A stretch of DNA of 64,000 nt from Ardenticatenales bacterium (GTDB taxonomy: Bacteria; Chloroflexota; Anaerolineae; Promineifilales; Promineifilaceae), in the NCBI GenBank assembly GCA_020634575.1, contig JACKBM010000005.1, positions 110,346 to 174,345 of the forward strand, given 5' to 3'. Of this stretch, positions 41,604-51,171 are shown piece by piece. The translations under genes were made by a program, and so were the position numbers. The number at the start of each line of letters is the position of its first letter. The stretch's first letter is position 1. Under the pieces are notes generated by a model, which saw only the letters and a list, made by a program, of their open reading frames with translations, was not told the DNA's origin and ran no database searches.

Positions 41604-42920
41604 ATGAATCCCATCGATGCATTACAAGCAACAATTGAGCTGCGCATCTTTGAATATCTGGGTGGGCTGATGCTGGAATCCGGGTCGATGGACCCGGCTC
41701 TGGTGGATGTCATCACGGACATTCTCAAGGTGATGACGGTCTCCACGTTCTGTTTGCTCATCGTCATCCTGCTCATCTGGCTGGAGCGCAAAGTCATCGC
41801 CCGTATGCAAGATCGGGTTGGACCCAACCGGGTCGGCGGCAAATACGGTCTGGGCCAGACGGTGGCGGACGTTTTGAAGCTGCTGACGAAAGAAGACATC
41901 ATCCCGTTCGGCGCCGACAGCCTGACCTACAACATCGCCCCGCTGCTCATCGTCATGACGGCGCTGCTGATGTGGGCGGTGATGCCCTTCTCCTCCAACG
42001 CGATCGGCGTTGACCTGAACCTGGGTCTATTTTACGTCCTGTCAATCAGCTCCATCTCAGTCGTCAGCCTGCTGCTGGCCGGCTGGGGCTCCAACAATAA
42101 ATACGCCCTGCTGGGCGCTTTCCGCTCGGTGGCGCAGCTGGTGAGTTACGAAGTACCGATGATTTTGTCGCTGCTGGTGCCCATGTTGCTGGCGCGGACG
42201 ATGTCGATGCAGTCGCTGATCACGGAGCAGGATATCCCGTATGTACTGGTCGTGCCGTTGTCGGCGCTGATTTTCTTCATTTCGGCGCTGGCGGAGACCG
42301 GCCGGTCTCCCTTTGACCTTCTTGAAGCCGAATCCGAAATCGTCGCCGGTTTCCACGTCGAATACAGCGGCATGAAATTCGCCATGTTCTTCCTGGCTGA
42401 ATTTGTCAGCACCCTGTTTATGGCTTCGCTGTTCATCACCATCTACTGGGGCGGCTGGCGTTTCTACCTGCTGGAGTGGCTCAGCGGTGGTCAGCTCAGC
42501 ACCGTGGAGTTAATGGTGGGGGGCTGGAACCTGGGACCGCTCCTGGGCATGGTCACCTTCTTTGTCAAAACCTTTTTCGGCTACTTCCTCTTCATCTGGG
42601 CCCGCGGTACTTTCCCCCGGGTTCGTATCGACCAGATGATGGATTTCAACTGGAAGTTCCTGGTGCCGTTGTCGGCGATGCTGGTTGCCGTTGTGGCCAT
42701 TATCGACCGGATTTTCCTCGACGTGCCCCCGTTTGCGGAGTTCCTGCTCCAGCTGGGTGGTAACCTGATCCTGGGGATTATCACCATCGAGATCCTGCGC
42801 CGCGTTGGCCGTCGCCGGCGCGAGGCCGAAGAAGGGTCACGCCAGGATGGGCCGGCTGAGGCCGCTGAACACCATGATCACCACGATCACCATGAGATGG
42901 GACACGCCGCCGCTCACTAG
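41604..42920 (+). CDS. nuoH: NADH-quinone oxidoreductase subunit H
   Basis: This 438-residue subunit forms part of the quinone-binding cavity. Conserved segments include LIWLERKVIARMQDRVGPNRVGG, the acidic loop RSPFDLLEAESEIVAGFHVEYSGMKFA-like region and the late WARGTFPRVRIDQMM. About eight to nine helices are seen. The C-terminus carries an extra charged and His-rich tail (HHDHHDHHEMGHAAAH) not typical of the family, which could bind metal. It is 13 bases behind nuoA. Confidence 0.96.
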   Translation: MNPIDALQATIELRIFEYLGGLMLESGSMDPALVDVITDILKVMTVSTFCLLIVILLIWLERKVIARMQDRVGPNRVGGKYGLGQTVADVLKLLTKEDIIPFGADSLTYNIAPLLIVMTALLMWAVMPFSSNAIGVDLNLGLFYVLSISSISVVSLLLAGWGSNNKYALLGAFRSVAQLVSYEVPMILSLLVPMLLARTMSMQSLITEQDIPYVLVVPLSALIFFISALAETGRSPFDLLEAESEIVAGFHVEYSGMKFAMFFLAEFVSTLFMASLFITIYWGGWRFYLLEWLSGGQLSTVELMVGGWNLGPLLGMVTFFVKTFFGYFLFIWARGTFPRVRIDQMMDFNWKFLVPLSAMLVAVVAIIDRIFLDVPPFAEFLLQLGGNLILGIITIEILRRVGRRRREAEEGSRQDGPAEAAEHHDHHDHHEMGHAAAH

Positions 42921-42940
42921 AGGCAGATGAGGAGTAGAGC

Positions 42941-43459
42941 ATGCAAGTAATTTTCATCATCGTGTCGCTCATAACGATTGGCTCGGCCATCATCGTGGTG
43001 ACAAATCGCAACCTGTTTTACGCAGCGCTGGCGATGATGTTGTCCTTTCTCGGGGTGGCTGGCCTCTATGTGCTGCTGGAGGCAGGCTTCATCGCCGTTT
43101 CCCAGCTGCTGATTTACATCGGCGCCATCTCTATCCTGATGATCTTTGCCATCATGATGACCCGCCGGCTGATGTCCACGGCCGAAGCCCGCTTTAACAG
43201 CCAGGCGCTCTGGAGCCTGGTCGCTTCTATCTTTGTTTTTGTGCTGCTCACCGTGGTGATTATCAGCTTCTGGGGTGGGGTCGCGGCGGTGGATGTCGCG
43301 CCGGCAGTCTCGGCGGACACCATCAACAACATGGTTGTCGACCTGGGCAAGTTGATTGTCAGCCCGGACGGTTTTGTTCTGCCTTTTGAAATTATTTCCC
43401 TCTTATTGCTGGCAGCGCTGGTTGGTTCCATCGTCATTGCCCGACCGGAGGATGAGTAA
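42941..43459 (+). CDS. nuoJ: NADH-quinone oxidoreductase subunit J
   Basis: The 172-residue membrane subunit has five helices, with the conserved FYAALAMMLSFLGVAGLYVLLEAGFIAVSQLLIYIGAISIL region that forms the pi-bulge helix near the central proton axis. The tail ends IVIARPEDE. It overlaps nuoK by one base (TAATG), so the two are translationally coupled. Confidence 0.94.
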   Translation: MQVIFIIVSLITIGSAIIVVTNRNLFYAALAMMLSFLGVAGLYVLLEAGFIAVSQLLIYIGAISILMIFAIMMTRRLMSTAEARFNSQALWSLVASIFVFVLLTVVIISFWGGVAAVDVAPAVSADTINNMVVDLGKLIVSPDGFVLPFEIISLLLLAALVGSIVIARPEDE

Positions 43460-43767
43460 TGGTCCCACTATCGTGGTATCTCGTCGTTTCAGCTTTGCTG
43501 TTCTGCATTGGTATGTACGGGATGTTGGCCCGGCGCAATGCAGTGGCGCTGCTGATGTCGGTCGAGCTGATGCTAAATGCTGTCAATATAAACCTGGTCG
43601 CTTTCTGGCGGTACCAGGCGCCTGACCAACCGGTTGGCATCGCCTGGGCCCTTTTCGTGTTTGCTGTGGCAGCGGCAGAGGCGGCTGTTGGTCTGGCTTT
43701 GGTGATTTCGGTTTACCGTAATCGGGATTCCGTCATCGCCGAAGAGCTGGATATGCTCAAATACTAG
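43459..43767 (+). CDS. nuoK: NADH-quinone oxidoreductase subunit K
   Basis: This 102-residue three-helix subunit is MrpC-like. The conserved helix-2 segment LLMSVELMLNAVNINLVAF carries the essential Glu, and helix 3 holds VAAAEAAVGLALV with a second Glu. It links the proton path of NuoJ/NuoA to the antiporter-like subunits. It lies one base overlapped with nuoJ and 15 bases before nuoL. Confidence 0.95.
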   Translation: MVPLSWYLVVSALLFCIGMYGMLARRNAVALLMSVELMLNAVNINLVAFWRYQAPDQPVGIAWALFVFAVAAAEAAVGLALVISVYRNRDSVIAEELDMLKY

Positions 43768-43782
43768 GACGAGGTTGGTTTA

Positions 43783-46047
43783 ATGTCGATTGATACCCTG
43801 ACTGCTTTAACCTGGCTCGTACCGGCCGGTCCGCTCCTGGCCTTCTTCCTCATCGTCCTGTTCTTCAACAAGAACAAGACCCTGAGCTGGATGCTGGCCT
43901 GGGCCGGTGTCATCACCTCCCTGGTGCTGGGCTGGATCATCGCCTTCAACATGTTCTTCATGGACATCCATGAGCTGGATCATCACCCGACGGTCATTCA
44001 TAGCGTGATCGAATGGTTGCCATTCTACCGGCCGGCCAGTCAATGGCTGGAGATGGGCGTCGCCGTTGACCCGCTTACAGCCATGATGCTGCTAATGGTG
44101 CCGTTCGCTGTCTTCATGATTTTCATGTACAGCGTCGGTTACCACAATTTTGGCAAGCCCAATGGCACTGTCCTGGGTGTCCCGAATCACGGCAAGCAGG
44201 AGCCGCTCTTCAGCCGCTTCTTCGCCTTCATGTCGCTGTTCGGCGGCGCCATGCTGACCCTGGTAGTGGCGGATAATTTGCTGCTGCTCTTTGTTGGCTG
44301 GGAGGTGATGGGCCTCTGTTCATACCTGCTCATCGGCTTCTGGTACGCCCGCGAATATGAGCCGGACCCCAAGAATGCCCAGAAGCTGCCGCCGCGTCTG
44401 GCCAGCATCAAAGCGTTTATGACCACCCGCGTGGCCGATGTCATCATGTTGATGGGTATCGTCTACTTTTACCGGGTTTTTGGGACGCTGAGCTTCTCCG
44501 AAGCGCTGTCGGCGCACGGGATTGAACATGCGGCGGAAACGGCCGGTCTGGGGGCGCTGGGCATAATCGCCCTGCTGCTGTTCTCGGGTACGGTTGGCAA
44601 ATCAGCCCAGTTCCCGCTCCACGTCTGGCTGCCCAACGCCATGGAAGGGCCGACGCCGGTCAGCGCCGTCATTCATGCGGCGGCGATGGTTTCGGCCGGT
44701 GTTTACATGGTCATCCGCATCTTCCCGCTGATTGCGGCCGGTGTTGAGGGCAACCCGGGGGTGATGTACATCATCGCCGGCATCGGCGCCTTCACCGCCT
44801 TTATGGCGGCGACTATCGCCGTGGCCCAGGATGACGTCAAGGGTGTCCTGGCTTACTCAACGATTTCCCAGCTCGGCTTCATGATTGCCGCCCTGGGCAT
44901 TGGCGCCTACATCGCGGCGGCGTTCCATCTGATTACCCACGCCTTCTTCAAGGCGCTGCTCTTCCTCGGCTCCGGTTCCATCATTCATGGGATGGAGCAT
45001 GGCGCGGAACATGTCCACGACCATCACACTGACCCCCAGGACATGATGAACATGGGCGGCCTCAAAGACAAGATGCCCATCACTTTCTGGACCTTCGTGA
45101 TTGGTGGTATGGCGCTGTCTGGCTTCCCGTTTGTAACGGCCGGTTTCTGGTCCAAAGACGAAATCTTCGCCGACGCCTGGTATCAAGGCACGCATGGCAA
45201 CCCAATGGGAATGATTGTTTTCATCCTGCTGGCGCTGGCCGCCCTGATGACGGCGTTCTACACCACCCGGCAAATCTGCCTCACCTTCCTGGGCAAGCCG
45301 CGCACGCCGCTGGCTGAGCATGCCCATGAAAGCAACACGTTCATGACGCTGCCGCTGGTGCTGCTCTCCATCTTTGCCGTTGGCGCTGGTTGGCTCGGTA
45401 TCCCGGATCATTTCCTGGGTCTTGATTTGGGCGAGATAAATTTCTTCCACCATTTTGTAGGCGCGACCGTCCATGAGACGCTCCTTGAGCTTTACGAAAT
45501 GAAGTTGGTCGCCTTTGAGATTCATACTCTACCCTGGAACTGGATCCCGCTCATTGCTTCGCTGGTGGTAGCGTTGGGTGGTATCTTGCTTGGCTACCTC
45601 GTTTATGGCCGGCAGCCGCTCAAGGCTAACCAGCCGGACCCGTTGGTCCGTCCATTGGGGCCGCTGCACAACTTCCTGCGCAACAAATGGTATTGGGACG
45701 AACTGTACCAGGCGATCTTTATTCGCCCGGCCGTCTTCTTCTCTGAAGTGATTGTTTACGAATGGATCGACCGGGGTCTGATCGATGGCACGTTGCATCT
45801 GATTGCCCGGACCTTCTTCGCCATCGGCCAGGCGCTGCGTCGTTTCGAGCACAAAGTGTTCGACGACTATGTCGACGCTGTCAAGGATGGTGTCCTTTAC
45901 CTGGCGCGGGAAATCCGCTCCATTCAGGCTGGCAAGGTGCAGGAATATGCCCTGCTCTCGCTACTCATTGTTTGCACACTGACTGTGCTGATCATCTTGA
46001 TTGTCAACGACTCGCTTTCGGGGTTGTTGGGCATCATTCTGAATTAG
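43783..46047 (+). CDS. nuoL: NADH-quinone oxidoreductase subunit L
   Basis: The 754-residue distal antiporter-like subunit contains the MrpA/D core with the key Glu in FVGWEVMGLCSYLLIGFW, the TM7 Lys in TVGKSAQFPLHVWLP and the TM8 residues in GPTPVSAVIHAA. After the core it has WYWDELYQAIFIRP and a long amphipathic C-terminal stretch before a final helix, i.e. the lateral helix that runs along the membrane arm. The protein is about 140 residues longer than E. coli NuoL, partly from loops (EHGAEHVHDHHTDPQDMMN) and partly from the C-terminal region. Confidence 0.96.
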   Translation: MSIDTLTALTWLVPAGPLLAFFLIVLFFNKNKTLSWMLAWAGVITSLVLGWIIAFNMFFMDIHELDHHPTVIHSVIEWLPFYRPASQWLEMGVAVDPLTAMMLLMVPFAVFMIFMYSVGYHNFGKPNGTVLGVPNHGKQEPLFSRFFAFMSLFGGAMLTLVVADNLLLLFVGWEVMGLCSYLLIGFWYAREYEPDPKNAQKLPPRLASIKAFMTTRVADVIMLMGIVYFYRVFGTLSFSEALSAHGIEHAAETAGLGALGIIALLLFSGTVGKSAQFPLHVWLPNAMEGPTPVSAVIHAAAMVSAGVYMVIRIFPLIAAGVEGNPGVMYIIAGIGAFTAFMAATIAVAQDDVKGVLAYSTISQLGFMIAALGIGAYIAAAFHLITHAFFKALLFLGSGSIIHGMEHGAEHVHDHHTDPQDMMNMGGLKDKMPITFWTFVIGGMALSGFPFVTAGFWSKDEIFADAWYQGTHGNPMGMIVFILLALAALMTAFYTTRQICLTFLGKPRTPLAEHAHESNTFMTLPLVLLSIFAVGAGWLGIPDHFLGLDLGEINFFHHFVGATVHETLLELYEMKLVAFEIHTLPWNWIPLIASLVVALGGILLGYLVYGRQPLKANQPDPLVRPLGPLHNFLRNKWYWDELYQAIFIRPAVFFSEVIVYEWIDRGLIDGTLHLIARTFFAIGQALRRFEHKVFDDYVDAVKDGVLYLAREIRSIQAGKVQEYALLSLLIVCTLTVLIILIVNDSLSGLLGIILN

Positions 46048-46057
46048 GAAAGCATCT

Positions 46058-47626
46058 ATGGATCTGCCGCAAAGCTTCCTAACCCTGCTCATTTTTTCGC
46101 CGTTGGCCGCTGCTGTCATCCTGCTCTTTGTGCCGGATGACGAGCGGCGCGTCATCAAGCGCCTGGCCTTTGTGCTGAGCCTGGTGCCGCTGGTCATGTC
46201 GCTGGTGCTCTGGTTCTCTTATGACCGGTCCACGCCCGGCTTCCAGTTTGCCCAACAGGCCCGCTGGTTTGAGTCCATTGGCTCCACCTATCACGTGGCC
46301 GTCGATGGTATCAGTCTGCCGATGGTGCTGCTGACGACGATCTTGACGCCGCTGGCCATTCTCGCCTCCTGGGATATCAAGGACCGTCTCAAATGGTTCA
46401 TGATGCTGTTTCTGGGCCTGGAATCGGCGATGTTGGGCTTGTTCCTCTCCCTGGACCTGATCATCTTCTTTATCTTTTGGGAGATTGGTCTGGTGCCGAT
46501 GTATTTCCTCATCCGCATCTGGGGTGGGGCAGACCGGGTTTATGCCTCCTTCAAGTTTATGATTTATACGATGGCGGGTAGCCTTGGGCTGTTGCTGTCG
46601 ATTCAGATTATGGGTCTGGCAACCGGTACGTTTGACATCGTCAAACTTATGGATGTCTGGGTAAACATGCCGGCCGGGACTTTGCCGGTGGTTGGCCTGT
46701 CGGTGGCGACGGTTAAGGGGCTGGCCTTTGTGGCCTTCTTTATCGCCTTCGCCATCAAAGTGCCGATGTTCCCCTTCCACACCTGGTTGCCGGATGCCCA
46801 CACCCAGGCGCCTACAGCCGGCTCGATGATTCTGGCCGGCGTGTTGCTGAAGCTGGGCGCTTATGGCTTCATCCGCCTCGTTATCCCGCTCTTCCCGGAG
46901 CAGGCTGGCAATGCGGCCTGGGCCCTGGCGCTGTTGGGGATGCTGAGCATTGTGCTGGGTGGTTTCGCGGCTTTTGGCCAATGGGATTTCAAGCGGCTGG
47001 TTGCTTACTCATCCATTAACCACATGGGTTTTGTGGTCCTGGGTCTCGCCGTCATGGCGTTCACCTACGGCAAAATCTATGATGCTGGCGGGGCCGGCGC
47101 CATCAATGCCCAGACCGGTTATGTTGGTGACGCCATTATCGCCACCAGCGGCGCGGTTATGCAGATGTTCAACCATGGTCTCTCCGCGGCGGGCATGTTC
47201 TTTATGGTCGGTGTCATCTACGACCGGGCCCACACCCGTGACCTGAAGCGCTTTGGCGGCATCTGGTCGATTCTGCCCGCGTTTGGCGCCATCCTCATCT
47301 TCGTGAGTATGGCCTCGCTGGGTCTGCCGGGCCTCAATGGCTTTGTGGGCGAATTCATGATCGTCCGCGGCTCCTGGGGGCCGTTTAGCTTCTACGTGAT
47401 TCTCTCGATGCTCGGTCTGCTGATGACCGGTGCTTATATCCTGAAAGGAATTGGCCAGACATTGCACGGCCCGGTGAAAGCCGAATGGGCTGGTCTGACT
47501 GATATGACCTTCCGGGAACATGCTGTCATCTGGCCGCTTATGGCCTTGATGCTGTCGGTTGGCCTGTGGCCCCAATGGGTCCTGGTCTTTATCAATGACA
47601 CGGTTTCCGTGCTGTTTGGTCAATAA
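46058..47626 (+). CDS. nuoM: NADH-quinone oxidoreductase subunit M (canonical copy)
   Basis: This 522-residue antiporter-like subunit keeps all key charged residues: Glu142 in FWEIGLVPMYFLI, Lys234 in FAIKVPMFPFHTWLPDAHTQ and Lys265 in GVLLKLGAYG, at the same numbers as in E. coli NuoM. About fourteen helices are expected. It should pump one proton per cycle. It lies 11 bases after nuoL and is followed by a second, divergent nuoM. Confidence 0.95.
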   Translation: MDLPQSFLTLLIFSPLAAAVILLFVPDDERRVIKRLAFVLSLVPLVMSLVLWFSYDRSTPGFQFAQQARWFESIGSTYHVAVDGISLPMVLLTTILTPLAILASWDIKDRLKWFMMLFLGLESAMLGLFLSLDLIIFFIFWEIGLVPMYFLIRIWGGADRVYASFKFMIYTMAGSLGLLLSIQIMGLATGTFDIVKLMDVWVNMPAGTLPVVGLSVATVKGLAFVAFFIAFAIKVPMFPFHTWLPDAHTQAPTAGSMILAGVLLKLGAYGFIRLVIPLFPEQAGNAAWALALLGMLSIVLGGFAAFGQWDFKRLVAYSSINHMGFVVLGLAVMAFTYGKIYDAGGAGAINAQTGYVGDAIIATSGAVMQMFNHGLSAAGMFFMVGVIYDRAHTRDLKRFGGIWSILPAFGAILIFVSMASLGLPGLNGFVGEFMIVRGSWGPFSFYVILSMLGLLMTGAYILKGIGQTLHGPVKAEWAGLTDMTFREHAVIWPLMALMLSVGLWPQWVLVFINDTVSVLFGQ

Positions 47627-47647
47627 CGTTTAGTTGGGATTGTCTCT

Positions 47648-49285
47648 ATGGGCTCATTTCCCTTTCTCACCGTAATCGTCTTTACGCCCCTGGTGGCGTT
47701 TGCGCTGATTATGTTGCTACCCAAGGAGCGTGGCGAAAACGCCCGCATGTTGGGATTGGCGGCTATGGTGATCAGCCTTATCTTGTCCATATTCATTTAC
47801 GTGACCTACGCTCAGCAGCTGCCGCCAAGTTCGGCGCTGTGGCGGGACACGCTGATGTTCGTCGAGGAGTACAACTGGCTCCCCGCTTTGAACATCTCCT
47901 ACCTGGTTGGCGTAGATGGATTGAGCGCGACGTTGGTTTTGCTGACGTCGATTGTCGGCATGGGTGGTGTGCTTATTTCCTGGAGCGTCGACGATCGGCC
48001 ACGGGAATTCTATGCGTTTTTCATGCTGTTGGTCGCCGGCGTCCAGGGTGTTTTTGTGGCGGTTGATGCCTTCCTGCTCTTCTTCTTCTACGAGCTGGCC
48101 GTGTTGCCGATGTATATCATGATCGTCATCTGGGGCTGGAAAGAGCGGCGCGAATATGCAGCGATGAAGCTGACGCTCTACCTGCTGATAGGTAGCTTCA
48201 TCTCCATCATCTTTTTCCTGGTCGCTTATTTCAACATGGATGCGGCCATACGCACCTTCGACCTCAGGGTCTGGGCTGATTACAACTTTGACCGGACCTT
48301 CCAGATCTGGATGTTCCTGCCGATATTTATGGGCTTTGCAGTTCTGGGCGGTACATTCCCCTTCCACAACTGGTCACCTATTGGCCATCTCGCGGCACCG
48401 ACAGCCGTCTCGATGATTCATGCCGGGGTGTTGATGAAGTTAGGCGCTTATGCCGCCATGCGCGTGGGTATCCAGTTGTTCCCGGAAGGGGCGGTTTACT
48501 GGATGCCTTTCATCATCCTGTTAACGCTAATCAATGTCATCTATGGTTCGCTCATCGCCATGAGGCAGACCGACCTCAAATATATGATTGGTTACTCCAG
48601 CGTCTCCCATATGGGGCTGGTCGCGATGGGGTTTGCGGCGATGAATGTGGAAGGCTTCACGGGCGCTGGTATTCAGATGGTTAGCCATGGTGTTATGACG
48701 GCCCTCTTCTTCTCTGTCGTCGGTATGATTTACGACCGGGCTCACACCAGAAATATGGAAGAGCTGGGTGGTATGATGAAGGTTTTGCCCTGGCCGATGG
48801 TGGCGTTCGTGATGGCCAGTCTGGTCTCCATGGGTATGCCCGGCCTGTCCGGCTTCATCGCCGAATTTCCCATTTTCCTGGGCGTCTGGAAGGGAGGTAC
48901 GCTAGATCTGAGCGGACTCACCACCGGCTTCAGCCTGAACCCGGCAAGTTACTATCCCTGGGTGGCGCTGATTTCTGTGCTCGGTATCGTCATTACGGCG
49001 GCCTACCTTGTCCGGGCGATTGGCAATGTTTTCCTCGGGGAATATGATGAGCACAAATGGCATGATATGCGGCCGATTCTGCCGATCGACAAGGTGGTCC
49101 TGGTCTCCTTCGTTCTGGTGATGGTCGCGATTGGAATGTTCCCGGAAATTATCGAGCCCATTGTCCGGGCTGGTATCGACCCTGTGGTGAACCGGCTGGA
49201 TCAGGCTCGTGAGGCGGCGACCTTGCTAGATACTGTGCATGTCGCTGCGACAAACTTCTTTAGCTGGCTGGGAGGCGGCGCCTAA
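47648..49285 (+). CDS. Second NuoM-like complex I subunit, TM7 lysine missing
   Basis: This 545-residue protein is a NuoM paralogue. Glu149 in FYELAVLPMYIMI and Lys264 in GVLMKLGAYA are kept. The ungapped alignment with the first NuoM places Leu233 (GFAVLGGTFPFHNWSP) at the position of the conserved TM7 lysine. It overlaps nuoN by one base. Complex I variants with two NuoM subunits and an extra predicted pumping unit are known in several phyla; this gene order fits that type. Whether this copy pumps is uncertain because of the missing lysine. Confidence 0.9.
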   Translation: MGSFPFLTVIVFTPLVAFALIMLLPKERGENARMLGLAAMVISLILSIFIYVTYAQQLPPSSALWRDTLMFVEEYNWLPALNISYLVGVDGLSATLVLLTSIVGMGGVLISWSVDDRPREFYAFFMLLVAGVQGVFVAVDAFLLFFFYELAVLPMYIMIVIWGWKERREYAAMKLTLYLLIGSFISIIFFLVAYFNMDAAIRTFDLRVWADYNFDRTFQIWMFLPIFMGFAVLGGTFPFHNWSPIGHLAAPTAVSMIHAGVLMKLGAYAAMRVGIQLFPEGAVYWMPFIILLTLINVIYGSLIAMRQTDLKYMIGYSSVSHMGLVAMGFAAMNVEGFTGAGIQMVSHGVMTALFFSVVGMIYDRAHTRNMEELGGMMKVLPWPMVAFVMASLVSMGMPGLSGFIAEFPIFLGVWKGGTLDLSGLTTGFSLNPASYYPWVALISVLGIVITAAYLVRAIGNVFLGEYDEHKWHDMRPILPIDKVVLVSFVLVMVAIGMFPEIIEPIVRAGIDPVVNRLDQAREAATLLDTVHVAATNFFSWLGGGA

Positions 49286-50787
49286 TGGCCCAAAGTTATC
49301 TGGCAATTGCGCCCGAGATCGCCCTGCTCGTGCTGGTCGTTATCGTTCTGGCTTACGAGCGGTTTATCGACCCATCAGAGCGGCGGCGGACGGGTCTGGT
49401 CACAGCCTGGGGGTTGTTGGCCATCATCATCATGACCTTTGGCATCTGGCTGCTGTTTGATGAACCAGCCGCTGCCGTGAACAATGATTTCCGCTCCGGC
49501 CTGCTTTGGGGCGGTATGATTCGTCATGATTACATCGCCCTGATCTTCCGGGTGATGTTCCTGGCGGCGGCGTTGGTCACTTCACTGATCTCGGTCGATG
49601 TGCCCAGGTTGCAGCGTAGCGAATTCTTCGGCTTGCTGCTGATGGTCACGATTGGTCTGAACTTCATGGCGATGTCAGCGGATGTCATCATGTTGTACGT
49701 TGCCCTGGAGACGGCAAGCATCACGCTTTATGTGATGGCTGGTTTCTTTACTGATAGTGGCCGCTCCGTTGAAGCGGGCATGAAATACTTCGTGTATGGC
49801 TCCTTTGCCTCGGCCTTGATGCTGTTTGGCTTCAGCTGGCTGTACGGCTTGATGGGCGGCGTTACCCAGATCTATGACATGGCTATTGTGGCCACGAGCA
49901 TTGCCAGCCAGGGTTTAACCGAAGCCAATACGGTTTTCCTGCTGGCGGCGGTCCTGGTGATTGCCGGCTTTGGTTTCAAGATTTCCCTGGTGCCGTTCCA
50001 CTTCTGGACCCCGGATGTATACGAAGGGGCGCCGACTTCTGTGACCGCTTTCCTGTCGACAGCGAGCAAAGCGGCTGGTTTTGCGGTTTTCCTGCGGGTC
50101 TTTACGGCCGGTGTCTTTGGCCAGGCTGATGCGTCCAACCCATGGTGGGCGATGCTGGCGGCGATGTGTATCGTCACCATGATCCTGGGCAACTTCATGG
50201 CCATCTTCCAGTCCAATATCAAGCGGATGCTGGCCTACTCCAGTATTGCCCAGGCTGGCTACGCCATGATTGGCCTTGTTATCCTGACGACGGATGGGGC
50301 TGGCGCGGCTATTTACTACCTGTTCATGTATATCTTCACCAACATTGCTGCCTTTGGCGTCATTATCCTGGTGAGCAACGTGGCCAAGGCGGAAGAGATG
50401 ACCGACCTGTACGGGTTAAGTCGCCGTTCGCCGGGCCTGGCGCTGGTGATGATGTTTGCCCTGCTGTCCCTGGGTGGTATTCCGCCGACGGCCGGCTTCT
50501 TTGGCAAGTTCTTCCTGTTCCGGGCCGCGGTTGAAGCCGGGTACTGGTGGCTGGCGTTGATCGCCATCCTGATGGCGTTTGTGGCGCTTTATTACTACCT
50601 CAACGTTATCAAGTATATGTACCTGTACCATCCGACTGAAGAGCAGGCGGCACAGCCGATTCCGGTTTCCCGGGCCGCTTATGTGGCGCTGGGTGTCACC
50701 TTTGTCATGATCTTGTATCTGGGCATCGCCCCACAGGCAGTCTTTGATTGGGCACAGCAGGCGGCTTCAGCTTTCCTGCTCGGCTAA
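49285..50787 (+). CDS. nuoN: NADH-quinone oxidoreductase subunit N
   Basis: The 500-residue antiporter-like subunit sits nearest the quinone site among the pumps. Conserved features are VALETASITLYVMAG with the key Glu, and GFGFKISLVPFHFWTPDVYEGAPTSVTAFLSTASK with TM7 and TM8 lysines. Its length is typical. It ends the nuo operon. No clear terminator is visible before the promoter of the ATP synthase genes, about 40 bases downstream. Confidence 0.95.
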   Translation: MAQSYLAIAPEIALLVLVVIVLAYERFIDPSERRRTGLVTAWGLLAIIIMTFGIWLLFDEPAAAVNNDFRSGLLWGGMIRHDYIALIFRVMFLAAALVTSLISVDVPRLQRSEFFGLLLMVTIGLNFMAMSADVIMLYVALETASITLYVMAGFFTDSGRSVEAGMKYFVYGSFASALMLFGFSWLYGLMGGVTQIYDMAIVATSIASQGLTEANTVFLLAAVLVIAGFGFKISLVPFHFWTPDVYEGAPTSVTAFLSTASKAAGFAVFLRVFTAGVFGQADASNPWWAMLAAMCIVTMILGNFMAIFQSNIKRMLAYSSIAQAGYAMIGLVILTTDGAGAAIYYLFMYIFTNIAAFGVIILVSNVAKAEEMTDLYGLSRRSPGLALVMMFALLSLGGIPPTAGFFGKFFLFRAAVEAGYWWLALIAILMAFVALYYYLNVIKYMYLYHPTEEQAAQPIPVSRAAYVALGVTFVMILYLGIAPQAVFDWAQQAASAFLLG

Positions 50788-50826
50788 AAACGGCAAAAAT
50801 TGGCGGCAAATGGCACCAGATTGCAA

Positions 50827-50854
50827 TTGTCGCCTCTTTTAATTGTGATATAAT
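50827..50854 (+). promoter_or_regulatory. Promoter of the F0 ATP synthase operon
   Basis: TTGTCG (50827-50832) and a perfect TATAAT (50849-50854) are 16 bases apart. The -35 hexamer is identical to that proposed for the nuo operon. Confidence 0.75.
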
Positions 50855-50883
50855 GCGCAAAGTGGCCCAGAGGCTTCTATATA

Positions 50884-51171
50884 ATGTCGACCAGTAAACA
50901 GGCCAGACAAACCGCATCCCTGGGCAACACCATGGCTAAGGTCATGGGCCAGGTCGGATGTATAACGCTCATCCTGATTGGGGTCGCATTTGGCGCTGGT
51001 TTACTACTAGATAATCTCCTCAACTTAGAGAGAAGAATTTTTACAATTATGTTCCTTGTCGGCAGTGTGCCGGTAGCTCTGTACGTCATCACCCGGGTGG
51101 CGATGGGTACGGTGGCCAAAGCGCAGGACGAGTTGAGCATAATTGAAGCGGAGGACCAATCCGAGTCATGA
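50884..51171 (+). CDS. AtpI/AtpZ-like F0 assembly protein
   Basis: This 95-residue protein has two hydrophobic segments (about 22-44 and 50-70) and a polar N-terminus, matching the small AtpI/AtpZ proteins that precede F0 genes and are thought to help c-ring assembly or ion supply. Its position first in the operon, overlapping atpB by four bases (ATGA), supports the call. Sequence similarity alone would be weak. Confidence 0.75.
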   Translation: MSTSKQARQTASLGNTMAKVMGQVGCITLILIGVAFGAGLLLDNLLNLERRIFTIMFLVGSVPVALYVITRVAMGTVAKAQDELSIIEAEDQSES

